Numbered from the stretch's first letter, positions 19,847-29,074 are shown. The stretch: 52,229 bases of DNA from Tabrizicola sp. (GCA_025458105.1 JALOTD010000064.1:1-52229), one strand, 5' to 3'. The notes: a model not told the origin generated them from the sequence alone. A program made the numbers and translations.

Positions 19847-20368
19847 ATGTCTCGCGATTCCCTGCCGCTTTCGGTGGCCGACCTGACCTTGTTTGCCCGC
19901 AACTTGCGCCGCGACTGGCCCGCCGCGCCACCCAACCACCTGACTTTGCTGAACCTTCTGGCCCGCGCCGGGGGCTACCGCAACTTTCAGCACCTGCGCG
20001 CCAACGCGCTGGCCGCCGGGCGCCTTTCGGCCCCTACACCTCTGATCGACCATGCCGAACTCGAACGCCTGCGCCGCCATTTCGACGGGCAGGGCAGACT
20101 GATCCGCTGGCCCGCCAAGACCTCGGTCCAGCACAAGGTGCTCTGGGTCCTCTGGTCCCATCTGCCACGCGGGCAGTCGATGACCGAACGCCAGATCAGC
20201 GCGCGGCTGAACGACTGGCACCTGTTTGGCGACTCAGCGATCATCCGCCGCACCCTGCTAGAGCAAGGGCTGATCACCCGAACCGCCGATTGCACCGATT
20301 ACCGTCGCGTCGAACGGGCGCCGCCCCCGGACAGTCTGGCGCTGATCCGGCTTGTGTCCGGGGGCTGA
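19847..20368 (+). CDS. DUF2087-domain protein
   Basis: 173 residues from the third of three consecutive ATG codons (19841, 19844, 19847); GGAGG ends at 19840, giving ideal spacing only for 19847. The N-terminal part (LPLSVADLTLFARNLRRDW, LTLLNLLARAGGYRNFQHLRA) resembles the start of proteins that carry DUF2087. The DUF2087 block is seen in DHAELERLRRHFDGQGRLIRWPAKTSVQHKVLWVLWSHLP and the winged-helix-like tail in RQISARLNDWHLFGDSAIIRRTLLEQGLITRT. A transcriptional role is often suggested for this family but not shown. It converges on the peptidoglycan-binding protein gene. Confidence 0.82.
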   Translation: MSRDSLPLSVADLTLFARNLRRDWPAAPPNHLTLLNLLARAGGYRNFQHLRANALAAGRLSAPTPLIDHAELERLRRHFDGQGRLIRWPAKTSVQHKVLWVLWSHLPRGQSMTERQISARLNDWHLFGDSAIIRRTLLEQGLITRTADCTDYRRVERAPPPDSLALIRLVSGG

Positions 20369-20377
20369 CCGATCCGC

Positions 20378-21103
20378 CTATTGCTCGTTCGTGGTGATCG
20401 TGATCCCTGCGCCATTCTTCATCCGGCGGATGCCTTCGGGCTCGGTCGCCTTGGGCCAGGTCGCTGCCAACAGCCGCGACTTGGCCATGCGCGAGACATT
20501 GACCGAATTCGACTGGTTCCCGCCCAGCACATGATAATGCAGGTCGTCCTCGGCCCAGTAGAACCCGACATGCCCCTGCCAGCCCGAGGGCGAGCCGCGC
20601 CAGAACACCAGCACCGACCCGAACTGCGGATCGACCGTCCTGCCGAACTTCAACCATTGCCGGGCCCCAAGGGGGTTCGCAGGGATCGGCTCATCCGGCA
20701 GGGTCGACGAGATGCAATGCGCCACGAACAGCCCGCACCACGGCGTCTCGTCGCTGGAAAAACCGATGTCTGGGGCCTGCGCCATCGCCAGGATCGCCGG
20801 GTTGTTGCCTGGGCCGGCCACTTCGGTCGTGCCGATCAGGCGCTTGGCCTCGGCCAGCCAGGGCATGTCGGCGGGCACATCGCCGATGATGCTGCCATTG
20901 GTCTTCTTGGTGACAAGCTGCTTGTCGGATACCCCGAACAGCTTGGCCAAAGTCTTCGGCCCGGCAATCCCGTCCGCCTCCAGCCCGTTCTTTCTTTGAA
21001 ACTCTCGCACCGCCGCGCGGGTCTTGGGTCCGGATATTCCGTCAATCGGCCCCGGGTCGAATCCGGCTTTCGCAAGGGCACGCTGCAATTCCTGAATGGT
21101 CAT
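20378..21103 (-). CDS. Peptidoglycan-binding protein with TIGR02594-type cysteine-peptidase-like domain
   Basis: 241 residues. The N-terminal 60 residues form a PG_binding_1 domain (IQELQRALAKAGFDPGPIDGISGPKTRAAVREFQRKNGLEADG). The C-terminal domain has MPWLAEAKRLIGTTEVAGPGNNP, the cysteine in TPWCGLFVAHC and the histidine in GWQGHVGFY, the TIGR02594 pattern related to CHAP/NlpC amidases. It could cleave peptidoglycan peptides. There is no signal peptide, which is usual for phage endolysin-like proteins. No other phage gene is near, so it may be a domesticated lysin or gene-transfer-agent-type lytic factor; that part is inference. Confidence 0.82.
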   Translation of the reverse strand: MTIQELQRALAKAGFDPGPIDGISGPKTRAAVREFQRKNGLEADGIAGPKTLAKLFGVSDKQLVTKKTNGSIIGDVPADMPWLAEAKRLIGTTEVAGPGNNPAILAMAQAPDIGFSSDETPWCGLFVAHCISSTLPDEPIPANPLGARQWLKFGRTVDPQFGSVLVFWRGSPSGWQGHVGFYWAEDDLHYHVLGGNQSNSVNVSRMAKSRLLAATWPKATEPEGIRRMKNGAGITITTNEQ

Positions 21104-21243
21104 CGTCAGTGCTCCAAAAAATGCATGAAATGAGGCCCGGGAAACTCCGGGTGACTCAGGGTAACACAGAACTTTCCGCGCTAAAGATGCCTTGCGCGGA
21201 CTTCTGCAGGTTTTGCGATTAATTCACGCCCGTCGCGCTGGTC

Positions 21244-21783
21244 TCAGCTGCCTGCGGCAAGAGCCGCCAGAATGGCCTTGGCGCTGTCGCTGTCCCATTC
21301 GGCATCGCCGATCAACCGGGCGACCTCCTGCCCTTCGGGGTTCAGGATTACCGTGACCGGCAAGCCAACGACCGCCATTCCCCGCGCCAACTCGGAAGTT
21401 GGATCTCGCAGGATGGGCAACCCCTTGATCTCGGCCTCGGCAAAGAATCGTTCGATCCCGGCCACCGAGTTGCGACCCGTCGCCACCGGCACCACGGCAA
21501 TCTCCGGCATCGCCGCCTGCAGCCGATCAAGGCTTGGCATCTCGTGGCGGCAGGGCGCGCACCAAGTGGCCCAAAAGTTCAGCACCACCCATTTGCCCCG
21601 GTAATCGGCCAGCGAATGCGTGACATCCTTGGCGTCCAGAAGCACCACCTCGGGGATCGCGACAGGGGTCTCGTGCAGCGCCAGCTTCTTCATGTCGCCA
21701 TCGCGCAGGGCTGCGACATCGGCAGCGGCCAGATTTGCACCAAGAGCTAAGCCCGTGTAGAGGACGACCAGCAATTTCCGCAC
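21244..21783 (-). CDS. tlpA: TlpA-family thiol:disulfide oxidoreductase
   Basis: 179 residues with an N-terminal signal sequence ([21 protein letters not shown]) that exports it or anchors it to the periplasmic side. The thioredoxin fold carries the active site WCAPC (C75, C78) in [21 protein letters not shown] and the cis-proline segment [12 protein letters not shown]. TlpA/ResA-type proteins reduce disulfides in the periplasm, often for cytochrome c or oxidase assembly. It is divergent from argH with only 25 bases between start codons, an arrangement common in this order. Promoters must overlap the coding starts. Confidence 0.9.
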   Translation of the reverse strand: MRKLLVVLYTGLALGANLAAADVAALRDGDMKKLALHETPVAIPEVVLLDAKDVTHSLADYRGKWVVLNFWATWCAPCRHEMPSLDRLQAAMPEIAVVPVATGRNSVAGIERFFAEAEIKGLPILRDPTSELARGMAVVGLPVTVILNPEGQEVARLIGDAEWDSDSAKAILAALAAGS

Positions 21784-21808
21784 GCTTCACACTCCAAAGG
21801 CCCCGCAA

Positions 21809-23212
21809 ATGTCCGACACGCCCGCTTCCAAAGCCGCCAACCAGATGTGGGGCGGGCGTTTCGCCAGCGGGCCAGACGCGATCATGCAGGCGATCAATGC
21901 CTCGATCGGGTTCGACCAGCGGCTTTACGCGCAAGATATCGCAGGCAGCCGGGCCCATGCCGCCATGTTGGCTGCACAGGGTATCCTCAGTGATAGGGAC
22001 GCGCAGTCGATTGGGGAAGGCCTGCTCGCGATCTTGTCAGAGATCGAGGCGGGTCGTTTCCCCTTTACGCCCGAGCTTGAGGATATCCACCTGAACATCG
22101 AGGCCCGGCTGACCGAACGGATCGGCGAGGCGGGCAAGCGCCTGCACACTGGGCGCAGCCGCAACGATCAGGTCGCCGTCGACTTCCGCCTCTGGGTCCG
22201 CGACCAGTGCGACCAGGCGATTGCCGGTCTGACCGGGCTGATGAAGGCATTTCTGCAGCAGGCCGAGGCCGGGGCCGATTGGGTCATGCCGGGCTTTACC
22301 CATCTGCAGACCGCCCAGCCGGTGACCTGGGGGCATCACATGCTGGCCTATGTCGAGATGCTGGCCCGCGACCGTAGCCGATTCGAGGATGCCCGCAAGC
22401 GCATGAACGAATGCCCGCTTGGTGCGGCCGCACTGGCGGGGACCTCGTTCCCCATCGACCGGCACATGACGGCTAAGGCCTTGGGCTTCGACCGGCCCAC
22501 GGCCAATAGCCTGGACAGCGTCAGCGACAGGGATTTCGCGCTGGAGTTCCTGGCGGCAAGCAGCATCTGCGCCATGCATCTTTCCCGCTTTGCCGAAGAA
22601 CTGGTGATCTGGTCCTCCGCCCAGTTCCGCTTTGTCCGGCTCTCCGACCGCTGGACGACGGGCAGCAGCATCATGCCGCAGAAGAAGAACCCCGATGCGG
22701 CAGAACTCCTCCGCGCCAAACTGGGGCGGATTCTCGGGGCGACGGTGGCGCTGTTCACGGTGATGAAGGGTCTGGCGCTGACCTATTCCAAGGACATGCA
22801 GGAAGACAAGGAACAGGTCTTTGATGCTGCGGACTCCCTCATGCTGGGCCTCGCCGCGATGACCGGCATGGTCAGCGACATGACCGCGAACCGCGAGGTG
22901 CTGGCGGCGGCGGCGGCCAGCGGGTTCTCGACCGCGACCGATCTGGCGGACTGGCTGGTCCGCGAACTGGGCCTGCCCTTCCGCGAGGCGCATCACGTGA
23001 CGGGCACGCTGGTTGCCATGGCCGAAGGGCAGGGGGTTGATCTGCCCGACCTGACGCTTGCCCAGATGCAGTCCGTCCATCCCGGCATCCGCGCCGATGT
23101 CTTCGGCGTCCTTGGCGTGGAAAACTCGGTCGCGAGCCGCACCTCCTATGGTGGCACCGCGCCAGTCCGCGTCCATGAGCAGATCGCGCGCTGGGCCCAA
23201 GCCTTGGGGTGA
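21809..23212 (+). CDS. argH: Argininosuccinate lyase
   Basis: 467 residues, full length. It is the last step of arginine synthesis, splitting argininosuccinate into arginine and fumarate. The fumarase/aspartase superfamily signature [12 protein letters not shown] is at about 285-296; [15 protein letters not shown], the catalytic histidine region [16 protein letters not shown] and the tail [26 protein letters not shown] are typical. It is the first gene of a plus-strand run that leads through two small lipoproteins and a DUF2834 protein to lysA. Confidence 0.97.
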   Translation: MSDTPASKAANQMWGGRFASGPDAIMQAINASIGFDQRLYAQDIAGSRAHAAMLAAQGILSDRDAQSIGEGLLAILSEIEAGRFPFTPELEDIHLNIEARLTERIGEAGKRLHTGRSRNDQVAVDFRLWVRDQCDQAIAGLTGLMKAFLQQAEAGADWVMPGFTHLQTAQPVTWGHHMLAYVEMLARDRSRFEDARKRMNECPLGAAALAGTSFPIDRHMTAKALGFDRPTANSLDSVSDRDFALEFLAASSICAMHLSRFAEELVIWSSAQFRFVRLSDRWTTGSSIMPQKKNPDAAELLRAKLGRILGATVALFTVMKGLALTYSKDMQEDKEQVFDAADSLMLGLAAMTGMVSDMTANREVLAAAAASGFSTATDLADWLVRELGLPFREAHHVTGTLVAMAEGQGVDLPDLTLAQMQSVHPGIRADVFGVLGVENSVASRTSYGGTAPVRVHEQIARWAQALG

Positions 23213-23263
23213 CGCAAGCCTTGTGCGGTGCTAGCCTTGCGCCATTCGCAAAAGGAGATTGCC

Positions 23264-23422
23264 ATGAAACCCCTGCTCATTGTCGCACTGCTGGCCCTGT
23301 CCGCCTGCACCAACCCGATGCTGTCGGCAGAAATGGCCGTCGGCACTGGCGGCGTGTCGGTAAAACCTGCCTTGTCCGGACAGGTCGGCGGCACCACAGT
23401 CACCGTCGAAGCCAACAACTGA
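23264..23422 (+). CDS. Tiny lipoprotein (52 aa) behind argH
   Basis: A strong AAAAGGAG precedes the ATG at 23264. MKPLLIVALLALSAC is a compact lipoprotein signal with lipobox LSAC. Only about 38 mature residues remain, with a repeating Val/Gly/Thr pattern (VGTGGVSVKPALSGQVGGTTVTVEANN). The family name is not known to me; small lipoproteins at this place between argH and lysA are common in Rhodobacterales. Outer-membrane or periplasmic location is inferred from the lipobox. Confidence 0.7.
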   Translation: MKPLLIVALLALSACTNPMLSAEMAVGTGGVSVKPALSGQVGGTTVTVEANN

Positions 23423-23436
23423 CGCTCGAGGACCCC

Positions 23437-23574
23437 ATGCCCCGCCTGATCCTGCCTGCCCTCGTGGCCTGCCTGACCCTTGCTGCATGCGGCGCTGATG
23501 GCCCTCCGCAACCGCCTTCGAAATCCGGAGTCACCGTCTCGGGCGACGCGAAGATCGGCGTGGTGGTCAAGTGA
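23437..23574 (+). CDS. Tiny lipoprotein (45 aa)
   Basis: MPRLILPALVACLTLAACG is a lipoprotein signal with lipobox LAAC. The mature part is only about 27 residues (DGPPQPPSKSGVTVSGDAKIGVVVK). Its start lies 14 bases after the stop of the other tiny lipoprotein and its stop overlaps the GTG start of the DUF2834 gene, so translation is coupled. The C-terminal Val/Gly alternation resembles the first lipoprotein, suggesting the two are distant paralogues. Function is unknown. Confidence 0.68.
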   Translation: MPRLILPALVACLTLAACGADGPPQPPSKSGVTVSGDAKIGVVVK

Positions 23575-23885
23575 CGCCCCTGCGGCTGATCTATCTGGCG
23601 CTGGCGATCTGGGGCGCGGTGCATCCGATGTACTGGTTCGTCACCTACATGCGCGAGACCGGGACCGGTCTTGGCGGCCTGATCGACGCTTGGTACGTCA
23701 ACGCCTCGACCACGGGCCTCACCTGGGACCTGACCATCGCCGCCATCGCGCTGACCGTCTGGATCCTGGCCGAGACGATCAGCCGCCGCGCCTGGGGACA
23801 CCTCGTCGCCATCCCCGCCACCTTCTGCATCGGTGTCAGCTGCGGCCTGCCGCTCTATCTCTTCCTGCGCAGCGGTCGGTCCTGA
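23571..23885 (+). CDS. DUF2834-family membrane protein
   Basis: 104 residues from a GTG start overlapping the preceding stop (GTGA). Three membrane helices: LRLIYLALAIWGAVHPMYWFV, LTWDLTIAAIALTVWILAETI and LVAIPATFCIGVSCGLPLYLFL. The helix order and the conserved WDL/VxE-like positions match DUF2834, a family of small integral membrane proteins of unknown role. A three-hairpin element follows immediately and probably terminates the argH transcript before lysA. Confidence 0.78.
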   Translation: MTPLRLIYLALAIWGAVHPMYWFVTYMRETGTGLGGLIDAWYVNASTTGLTWDLTIAAIALTVWILAETISRRAWGHLVAIPATFCIGVSCGLPLYLFLRSGRS

Positions 23886-23889
23886 AGCG

Positions 23890-23956
23890 CCGGACTTTTC
23901 GAAAAGTCCGGACCGGAGCCTTCAAAGGCTCCGTTACGATTTCTTCCAAGAAATCG
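23890..23956. terminator. Triple-hairpin intergenic element before lysA
   Basis: Three adjacent hairpins: a perfect 22-base palindrome at 23890-23911 (core TTTTCGAAAA with CCGGAC / GTCCGG ends), arms CGGAGCCTT / AAGGCTCCG at 23914-23933, and arms CGATTTCTT / AAGAAATCG at 23937-23956. The first and third match the two hairpins at 2148-2192; the middle one is extra. Likely role is termination after DUF2834. Confidence 0.75.
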
Positions 23957-24013
23957 TCCCTTTGCACCACGCGAACGCCCGGATATGACGGCGCGAAAGC
24001 AGGGGCATGACGC

Positions 24014-25279
24014 ATGGATCACTTTCTTTACCGCAACGGCACCCTTCATGCCGAGGACGTCGCGATCCCCGACATCGCGGCCCGGGTCGGCACGCCCTTC
24101 TATGTCTATTCCACCGCCACCCTGACCCGGCACTACCGCCTCTTCACCGAAGCGCTCAGCCCCCTGCCGCATCTCGTCTGCTTCGCCATAAAGTCGCTTT
24201 CGAACGTCGCCGTCCTGAAGACGCTGGGCAACCTAGGCGCCGGGATGGATGTCGTCTCGGGCGGCGAATACCTGCGGGCAAAGGCCGCTGGCGTCCCGGG
24301 CGACCGCATCGTCTTTTCCGGTGTCGGCAAGACGCGGGAGGAAATGCGCCTCGCCCTCATCGGCGGCATCCGCCAGTTCAACGTCGAATCCGAACCCGAA
24401 ATGCGGGCGCTGTCAGAGGTTGCGACCTCCCTCGGCCTCACCGCCCCGATCACCGTGCGCGTCAACCCCGACGTGGACGCCCGGACCCACGAAAAGATCG
24501 CCACCGGCAAGAAGGAAAACAAGTTCGGCATCCCCATCGCGCGCGCGTCTGAGGTCTATGCCGAGGCCGCCCGCCTGCCGGGCCTGCAGGTCATCGGCAT
24601 CGACGTCCACATTGGCAGCCAGCTGACCGAACTGGAGCCTTTCGAACAGGCCTACCTCAAGGTCGCCGACCTGACCCGCCGCCTGCGGTCCGAAGGCCAC
24701 ACCATCACCCGTCTCGACCTTGGCGGCGGCCTTGGCATCCCCTACCAGCGGTCTAACGAAGCGCCCCCGCTCCCCACTGACTACGGCGCCCTCATCAAGC
24801 GCACTGTGGGCGATCTGGGGTGTGAGATCGAGATCGAACCCGGCCGCCTGATCTCTGGCAACGCCGGTATCCTCGTCTCCAAGGTCATCTATGTAAAGAA
24901 CGGCGAGGGCCGGGATTTCCTGATCCTTGACGCCGCGATGAACGACCTTGTCCGCCCGTCCATGTACGGCGCGCACCACGATATCATCCCGGTGGCCGAA
25001 CCCCCTGTCGCCAGCCCCACCCAGGAATTCGACGTCGTGGGCCCGGTATGTGAGACCGGCGACACCTTCGCCAAGGGCCGCGACCTGCCGCTGGTGGCCG
25101 AGGGTGACCTGGTGGCCTTCCGCAGCGCCGGGGCCTATGGCGCAGTGATGGCCTCGGAATACAACACCCGCCCCCTCATCCCCGAGGTTCTGGTCCACGG
25201 GGATCACTTCGCTGTCATTAGGGAAAGACCGACCTTTGACGAAATGATCAACCGGGATACCATCCCCTCGTGGCTGTGA
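24014..25279 (+). CDS. lysA: Diaminopimelate decarboxylase
   Basis: 421 residues, complete. PLP enzyme converting meso-diaminopimelate to lysine, the last step of the pathway in which dapB, at 47 kb of this window, also acts. The PLP lysine is K60 in VCFAIKSLSN. GAGMDVVSGGEY, HIGSQLTELEPF, the glycine loop DLGGGLGIPY, EPGRLISGNAG and the active-site GPVCETGDTFAKGR are all present. No ribosome binding site of note. It is followed after 28 bases by the TIGR02302 gene, the usual rhodobacteral order. Confidence 0.97.
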   Translation: MDHFLYRNGTLHAEDVAIPDIAARVGTPFYVYSTATLTRHYRLFTEALSPLPHLVCFAIKSLSNVAVLKTLGNLGAGMDVVSGGEYLRAKAAGVPGDRIVFSGVGKTREEMRLALIGGIRQFNVESEPEMRALSEVATSLGLTAPITVRVNPDVDARTHEKIATGKKENKFGIPIARASEVYAEAARLPGLQVIGIDVHIGSQLTELEPFEQAYLKVADLTRRLRSEGHTITRLDLGGGLGIPYQRSNEAPPLPTDYGALIKRTVGDLGCEIEIEPGRLISGNAGILVSKVIYVKNGEGRDFLILDAAMNDLVRPSMYGAHHDIIPVAEPPVASPTQEFDVVGPVCETGDTFAKGRDLPLVAEGDLVAFRSAGAYGAVMASEYNTRPLIPEVLVHGDHFAVIRERPTFDEMINRDTIPSWL

Positions 25280-25307
25280 CGTCCTGTCCGGTCCAAGGGC
25301 AGGTGAT

Positions 25308-27878
25308 ATGACCGCGAAATCGCCAGAACCGCCGCTGAAATCGCTTGTCTGGCCGATGCGCCTGACCCTTGCCGGGCTCTGGGCGGAACGGCTTGCGCGG
25401 GCCTTCTGGCCGCTGTGGTCGCTGATTCTGGTCGTGCTGGCGGCGCTGGCCTTTGGCCTGCAGGATCTTGGCCCGCTGCATTGGGCGCAGATCGCTGGCG
25501 CAGTTGCGGCTCTTGCGGCTTTGGCCTTGCTTGTGCTGGGTCTGCGCCGGTTCCGCAAGCCCACCACGCTCGACGCCCTTCTGCGGCTGGATGCCGCCAT
25601 GCCAGGCCGCCCGATCTCGGCGCTCATGGACACGCAGGCCATCGGCGCGACCGACCCCGCCTCGCTGGCTGTCTGGCGCGCGCACCAGGACCGGATGGCC
25701 GCCCGCGCCGCCGCCGCGCGCCCGGTGCAGCCCGACCTGCGGCTTTCCTCGCGCGACCCGTTCTCGCTCCGCTATGTCGCGCTGACGGCCTTTGTCATGG
25801 CGATGATCTTCGGGTCGTTCTGGCGCGTGGCCTCAGTCTCGGGCCTTGCCCCGGGTGCTGCCGTCGCGATGCCCGGCGGTCCCAGCTGGGAAGCCTGGGC
25901 TCAGCCGCCCGCTTACACTGGCAAGCCCTCGCTCTACCTCAACGAAATCACCGAGCCTGTTCTAGACCTGCCGACCGGCACGCGCATCCAGGTCCGCGTC
26001 TACGGGCCCGCTGACAGCCTGACCGTTGCCCAGACAGTGGCTGACCCGCCGCCGCCGGTCGCGCCCCCGGTCGAAGGTGAAGTGACGCCCGCCGCCGCTG
26101 CGCCCGAAGGCATGGCCGGCGTGCAGGATCTGACGGTCACGCGGTCCGGAACGCTGGCCATCGAAGGCCCGGGCGGCCGCGAATGGGAGATTACGGCCAT
26201 TCCCGATGGCCTGCCCAGCATCACCCCCGACGGTGAGATGGGGCGCGAGGCAGATGGCCGCTTTACCCAGGGCTTTAAGGCGTCAGACGACTACGGCGTT
26301 GTTGCGGGCCGCGTCACGATCACGCTCGACCTTGCGGCCATCGACCGCCGCCACGGTCTTGGCCCCGACCCCGAACCGGTCGAGCCTGTGGTCCTTGACC
26401 TGCCGATGCCCCTGTCGGGCGAACGGACCGAAATCACGGAAACGCTGATCGACGATCTGTCGAAGCACGTCTTTGCCAACCTGCCGGTGAGCATGGTCTT
26501 TGCCGCTGTCGATGCCGCAGGTCAGGAAGGCCAGTCCGAACCCTATGCGGTCACGCTGCCCGGCAAGCGCTTCTTCGACCCGCTCGCTGCCGCGCTGATC
26601 GAAATGCGCCGCGACCTTCTGTGGAACCGGATCAACGCGCCGCGCGCCGTGCAGCTTCTGAAGGCGATGACGCACCGCCCCGAAGGCTTCATCCGTCACG
26701 AGCGGGCGTTCCTTTACCTCCGCGTCCTGATCCGCGAGCTTGACGCCGAGAAGGCGGCCCTGACGGTCGAGGAACGGGATCGTCTGGCCGAAGACCTCTG
26801 GACCATCGCGCTTATGGTGGAAGAGGGCAACCTGCAATCCGCCTTCGAACGCCTCCAGCGCGCTCAGGACCGGCTGGACGAGGCGATCCGCAACGGCGCG
26901 TCGCCTGAAGAGATCGAGCAGCTGATGCGCGAAATGCAGCAGGCGCTGAACGAATACATGCGCGAACTGGCCGAAGAGGCGCAGCGCAACCCTGGCGACC
27001 AGCAGCAACAGGGCCAGATGCAGGGCCAGATGATGTCGGGCGACCAGCTGCAAGAGATGCTGGATGAACTCCAGCGCCTCATGGAAGAGGGCCGCACCGC
27101 CGAAGCCGCCGAACTGATGGAACAGCTCCGCCAGCTGATGGAGAACATGCAGGTCGTCCAAGGCCAGGGCCAAGGGCAAGGCCAGGGTCAGGGCCAGCAG
27201 GGCATGCAGGAACTCGGCGAAGCCCTCCGCGACCAGCAGGAACTCTCCGACGACGCCTTCCGCGAACTGCAAGGCGTCCCCCGCCCGGGTGAGGAAGAAG
27301 GCGGCCGCCAGGAGGGTGAGGGCGAAGGTCAGGACGGTGAACCCCGCGAGGGTGAAGGCCAAGGCCAGGGCGACCAAGCCGACGGCTCCCTCTCCGACCG
27401 CCAGCGCGACCTCCGCCAGCGCCTGAACGACCTCCAGAACGGCGACCTCCCCGGCGATGGCACCGAACAGGGCGAATCCGGCCGCCGCAACCTCGACCGC
27501 GCCGGCCGCGCCATGGAAGAGGCCGAAGAGGCCCTCCGCCGCGGCGACCTCGACGGCGCCCTCGACCGCCAGGCCGAAGCGATGGAAGCGATGCGCGACG
27601 GCCTCCAGGACTTCGGCGAAGCCCTCGCCCAGGAACAGCGCGAACAGCGCGACGGCCAGGAAGGCCAAGAGTTCGGCAGCGCCGACCCCAACGGTCGCGA
27701 CCCCCTCGGCCGCGAGCCCGGCGACACCGCCCGCATCGGCTCGGACGAGAACATGGTCCAGAACGACCCCAACCAGCGCGCCCAGGAACTCCTGGACGAG
27801 ATCCGCCGCCGCTCTGGCGACCTCGCCCGCCCGACCGAGGAACTGGACTACCTCAAGCGCCTCCTCCAGCTCTTCTGA
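25308..27878 (+). CDS. TIGR02302 (DUF4175-type) large membrane protein
   Basis: 856 residues. Two closely spaced helices near residues 25-77 (WPLWSLILVVLAALAFGL, IAGAVAALAALALLVLGL) and another near 165-185 (ALTAFVMAMIFGSFW) anchor it; the rest is probably periplasmic. A beta-rich middle region contains WEAWAQPPAYTGKPSLYL and TGTRIQVRVYGP. From about residue 480 it becomes helical and extremely Glu/Gln/Gly/Arg-rich, with a GQGQGQGQ tract near 620-635 and long coiled-coil segments. This is the TIGR02302 architecture, found next to lysA across Rhodobacterales. Function is unknown; a large envelope scaffold is a guess. Codon use here is strongly C-ending. Confidence 0.88.
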   Translation: MTAKSPEPPLKSLVWPMRLTLAGLWAERLARAFWPLWSLILVVLAALAFGLQDLGPLHWAQIAGAVAALAALALLVLGLRRFRKPTTLDALLRLDAAMPGRPISALMDTQAIGATDPASLAVWRAHQDRMAARAAAARPVQPDLRLSSRDPFSLRYVALTAFVMAMIFGSFWRVASVSGLAPGAAVAMPGGPSWEAWAQPPAYTGKPSLYLNEITEPVLDLPTGTRIQVRVYGPADSLTVAQTVADPPPPVAPPVEGEVTPAAAAPEGMAGVQDLTVTRSGTLAIEGPGGREWEITAIPDGLPSITPDGEMGREADGRFTQGFKASDDYGVVAGRVTITLDLAAIDRRHGLGPDPEPVEPVVLDLPMPLSGERTEITETLIDDLSKHVFANLPVSMVFAAVDAAGQEGQSEPYAVTLPGKRFFDPLAAALIEMRRDLLWNRINAPRAVQLLKAMTHRPEGFIRHERAFLYLRVLIRELDAEKAALTVEERDRLAEDLWTIALMVEEGNLQSAFERLQRAQDRLDEAIRNGASPEEIEQLMREMQQALNEYMRELAEEAQRNPGDQQQQGQMQGQMMSGDQLQEMLDELQRLMEEGRTAEAAELMEQLRQLMENMQVVQGQGQGQGQGQGQQGMQELGEALRDQQELSDDAFRELQGVPRPGEEEGGRQEGEGEGQDGEPREGEGQGQGDQADGSLSDRQRDLRQRLNDLQNGDLPGDGTEQGESGRRNLDRAGRAMEEAEEALRRGDLDGALDRQAEAMEAMRDGLQDFGEALAQEQREQRDGQEGQEFGSADPNGRDPLGREPGDTARIGSDENMVQNDPNQRAQELLDEIRRRSGDLARPTEELDYLKRLLQLF

Positions 27879-27939
27879 ACGCCCCCCTCACGCCTCCTTA
27901 ACCCCATGGGCGCTTCCTTTCCCCGGAAAGGAGCCGCCC

Positions 27940-28761
27940 ATGGACCCCCTCATTCACCTCCCCCCCGCCGCCATCGACCCTCACGCCCTCCTCCGTGACC
28001 GCACCACGCTCGACGACAGCGCCCTCGCCCTCCTCCAGCACTCCATCGCCACCGAAGGCCTCCGCGCCCCGCTTGAGGTCTGGGCTCTCTCCACCCCCCG
28101 CGGCCCCCACACCCACGGCCTCATCTCCGGCCTCCGCCGCCTCACCGCCGCCCGCGCCCTCGGCCTTCCCACCGTCCCCTGCTTCCTCCGCACGCCGCAA
28201 TCCCTCGCCCAGGCCCTCGCTGCCATGGTGTCGGAGAATGAGATCCGCGAACCCGTTTCCCCTTACGAAAAAGCCGCCCTCGTCCTCGCCGCGGTAGAGG
28301 AGGGCCACTTCGACACCCCCGACGCCGCCATCGCCACCCTCTTCCCCTCGCTCCCCCGCACCTCCCGCACCCGCATCCGCCACCATGCGCGAGTGGTGGA
28401 GGACCTCGGCCCCCTCCTCGCCGCGCCCCACCAGATCGGCACCCGCCAGCTCGACATGCTCGCCGCCGCCCTCGCCACCGGACACGAGCCACTCCTGACC
28501 GCCACCCTCCAACCCCTCGCCACCGCGGGGGTGGAGACGCAATGGTCCACCCTCCGCCCCCTGCTGGCCGAGGTCCTCCGCGACCCCACCGACCCCATCA
28601 CCCGCCGCCCCCGCCGCCACCTCCGCCTCCCCCAGGGCCTGACGATCACGCGAGAGCCCACGCCCACCGGCTGGCTCCTCAGGTTCACCGGCCCCCAGGC
28701 CCGCTCCGGCCTGATCGACGACGTGCTGGACAAGGTGGAAGAGTGGTTTGGCAAACCCTAA
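27940..28761 (+). CDS. ParB-like nuclease-domain protein, not linked to parA
   Basis: 273 residues with GGAAAGGAG before the ATG. The N-terminal ParB/Srx domain shows ATEGLRAPLEVWAL, HGLISGLRRLTAARALGLPTVPC (the GxRRxxA signature) and MVSENEIREPVSPYEKA. A helical HTH-like middle part follows (RTSRTRIRHHARVVEDLGPLL). The C-terminal part is not recognised. No parA or parS-like site is seen nearby, so it is probably an orphan ParB-domain regulator rather than the chromosome partition protein. Strong use of CTC and CCC codons is shared with the end of TIGR02302 and the start of the hydantoinase gene. Confidence 0.78.
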   Translation: MDPLIHLPPAAIDPHALLRDRTTLDDSALALLQHSIATEGLRAPLEVWALSTPRGPHTHGLISGLRRLTAARALGLPTVPCFLRTPQSLAQALAAMVSENEIREPVSPYEKAALVLAAVEEGHFDTPDAAIATLFPSLPRTSRTRIRHHARVVEDLGPLLAAPHQIGTRQLDMLAAALATGHEPLLTATLQPLATAGVETQWSTLRPLLAEVLRDPTDPITRRPRRHLRLPQGLTITREPTPTGWLLRFTGPQARSGLIDDVLDKVEEWFGKP

Positions 28762-29074
28762 GACCCGGCCACCCCCACCCCGTAGGTCGGGCTTCAGCCC
28801 GACTCCCGCGCACCCCCAACCCCAAGCCTCCCTCCCCCTCGTGGGGAGGGGCAGGGGAGGGGGGCACGCCGCCACCCACCCCGCACCCCCCGTCTTCCCC
28901 GCCCTCATCCCGCGCACCACAGGGCCGCGCCCTCCCGGGGGGAGGGAGGGCGCGGCCCGGCGGGCCTATGCCCTTGACTCCGGGCCAAATATCTAATGAG
29001 CCTATTGACGAATATTCGCGCCAAGGTAGAGTGACAAGAATTGGCCACGTTGCAAGTTAAGCAGGGTAATCAGG
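28762..29074. other. Intergenic stretch with hairpin repeats and a GC-to-AT composition switch
   Basis: No convincing gene. 28786-28803 is a hairpin with arms GTCGGGCT / AGCCCGAC, a sequence type common as an intergenic repeat. 28820-28870 holds CCCTCC / GGGGAGG tracts related to the CCCTCACCC repeats elsewhere in the window. From about 28980 the sequence becomes AT-rich, marking the left edge of the OLD-gene islet. An open frame runs through on the plus strand but is only proline/arginine-rich translation of the repeats. Confidence 0.7.

Noticed and set aside
20378..21103. Peptidoglycan-binding lysin as sign of a prophage
   Set aside because: No capsid, tail, integrase or repressor genes adjoin; the gene alone does not support a prophage.
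22037..23200. Minus-strand open frame opposite argH (387 codons)
   Set aside because: argH is complete and conserved on the plus strand; the opposite frame has no domain.
27157..27200. Short tandem repeat encoding GQGQGQGQ, considered as a satellite or CRISPR-like array
   Set aside because: It lies in frame within the Gln/Gly-rich tail of TIGR02302 and has no spacer structure.
26283..27668. Long minus-strand open frame opposite TIGR02302 (461 codons)
   Set aside because: It is the antisense of a C-ending-codon gene; the translation is an Ala/Leu/His-rich low-complexity sequence with no ribosome binding site, while the plus strand has a known family.
28542..29060. Plus-strand open frame running from the ParB-like gene into the islet
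   Set aside because: Pro/Arg-rich translation of intergenic repeats and of an out-of-frame gene end.
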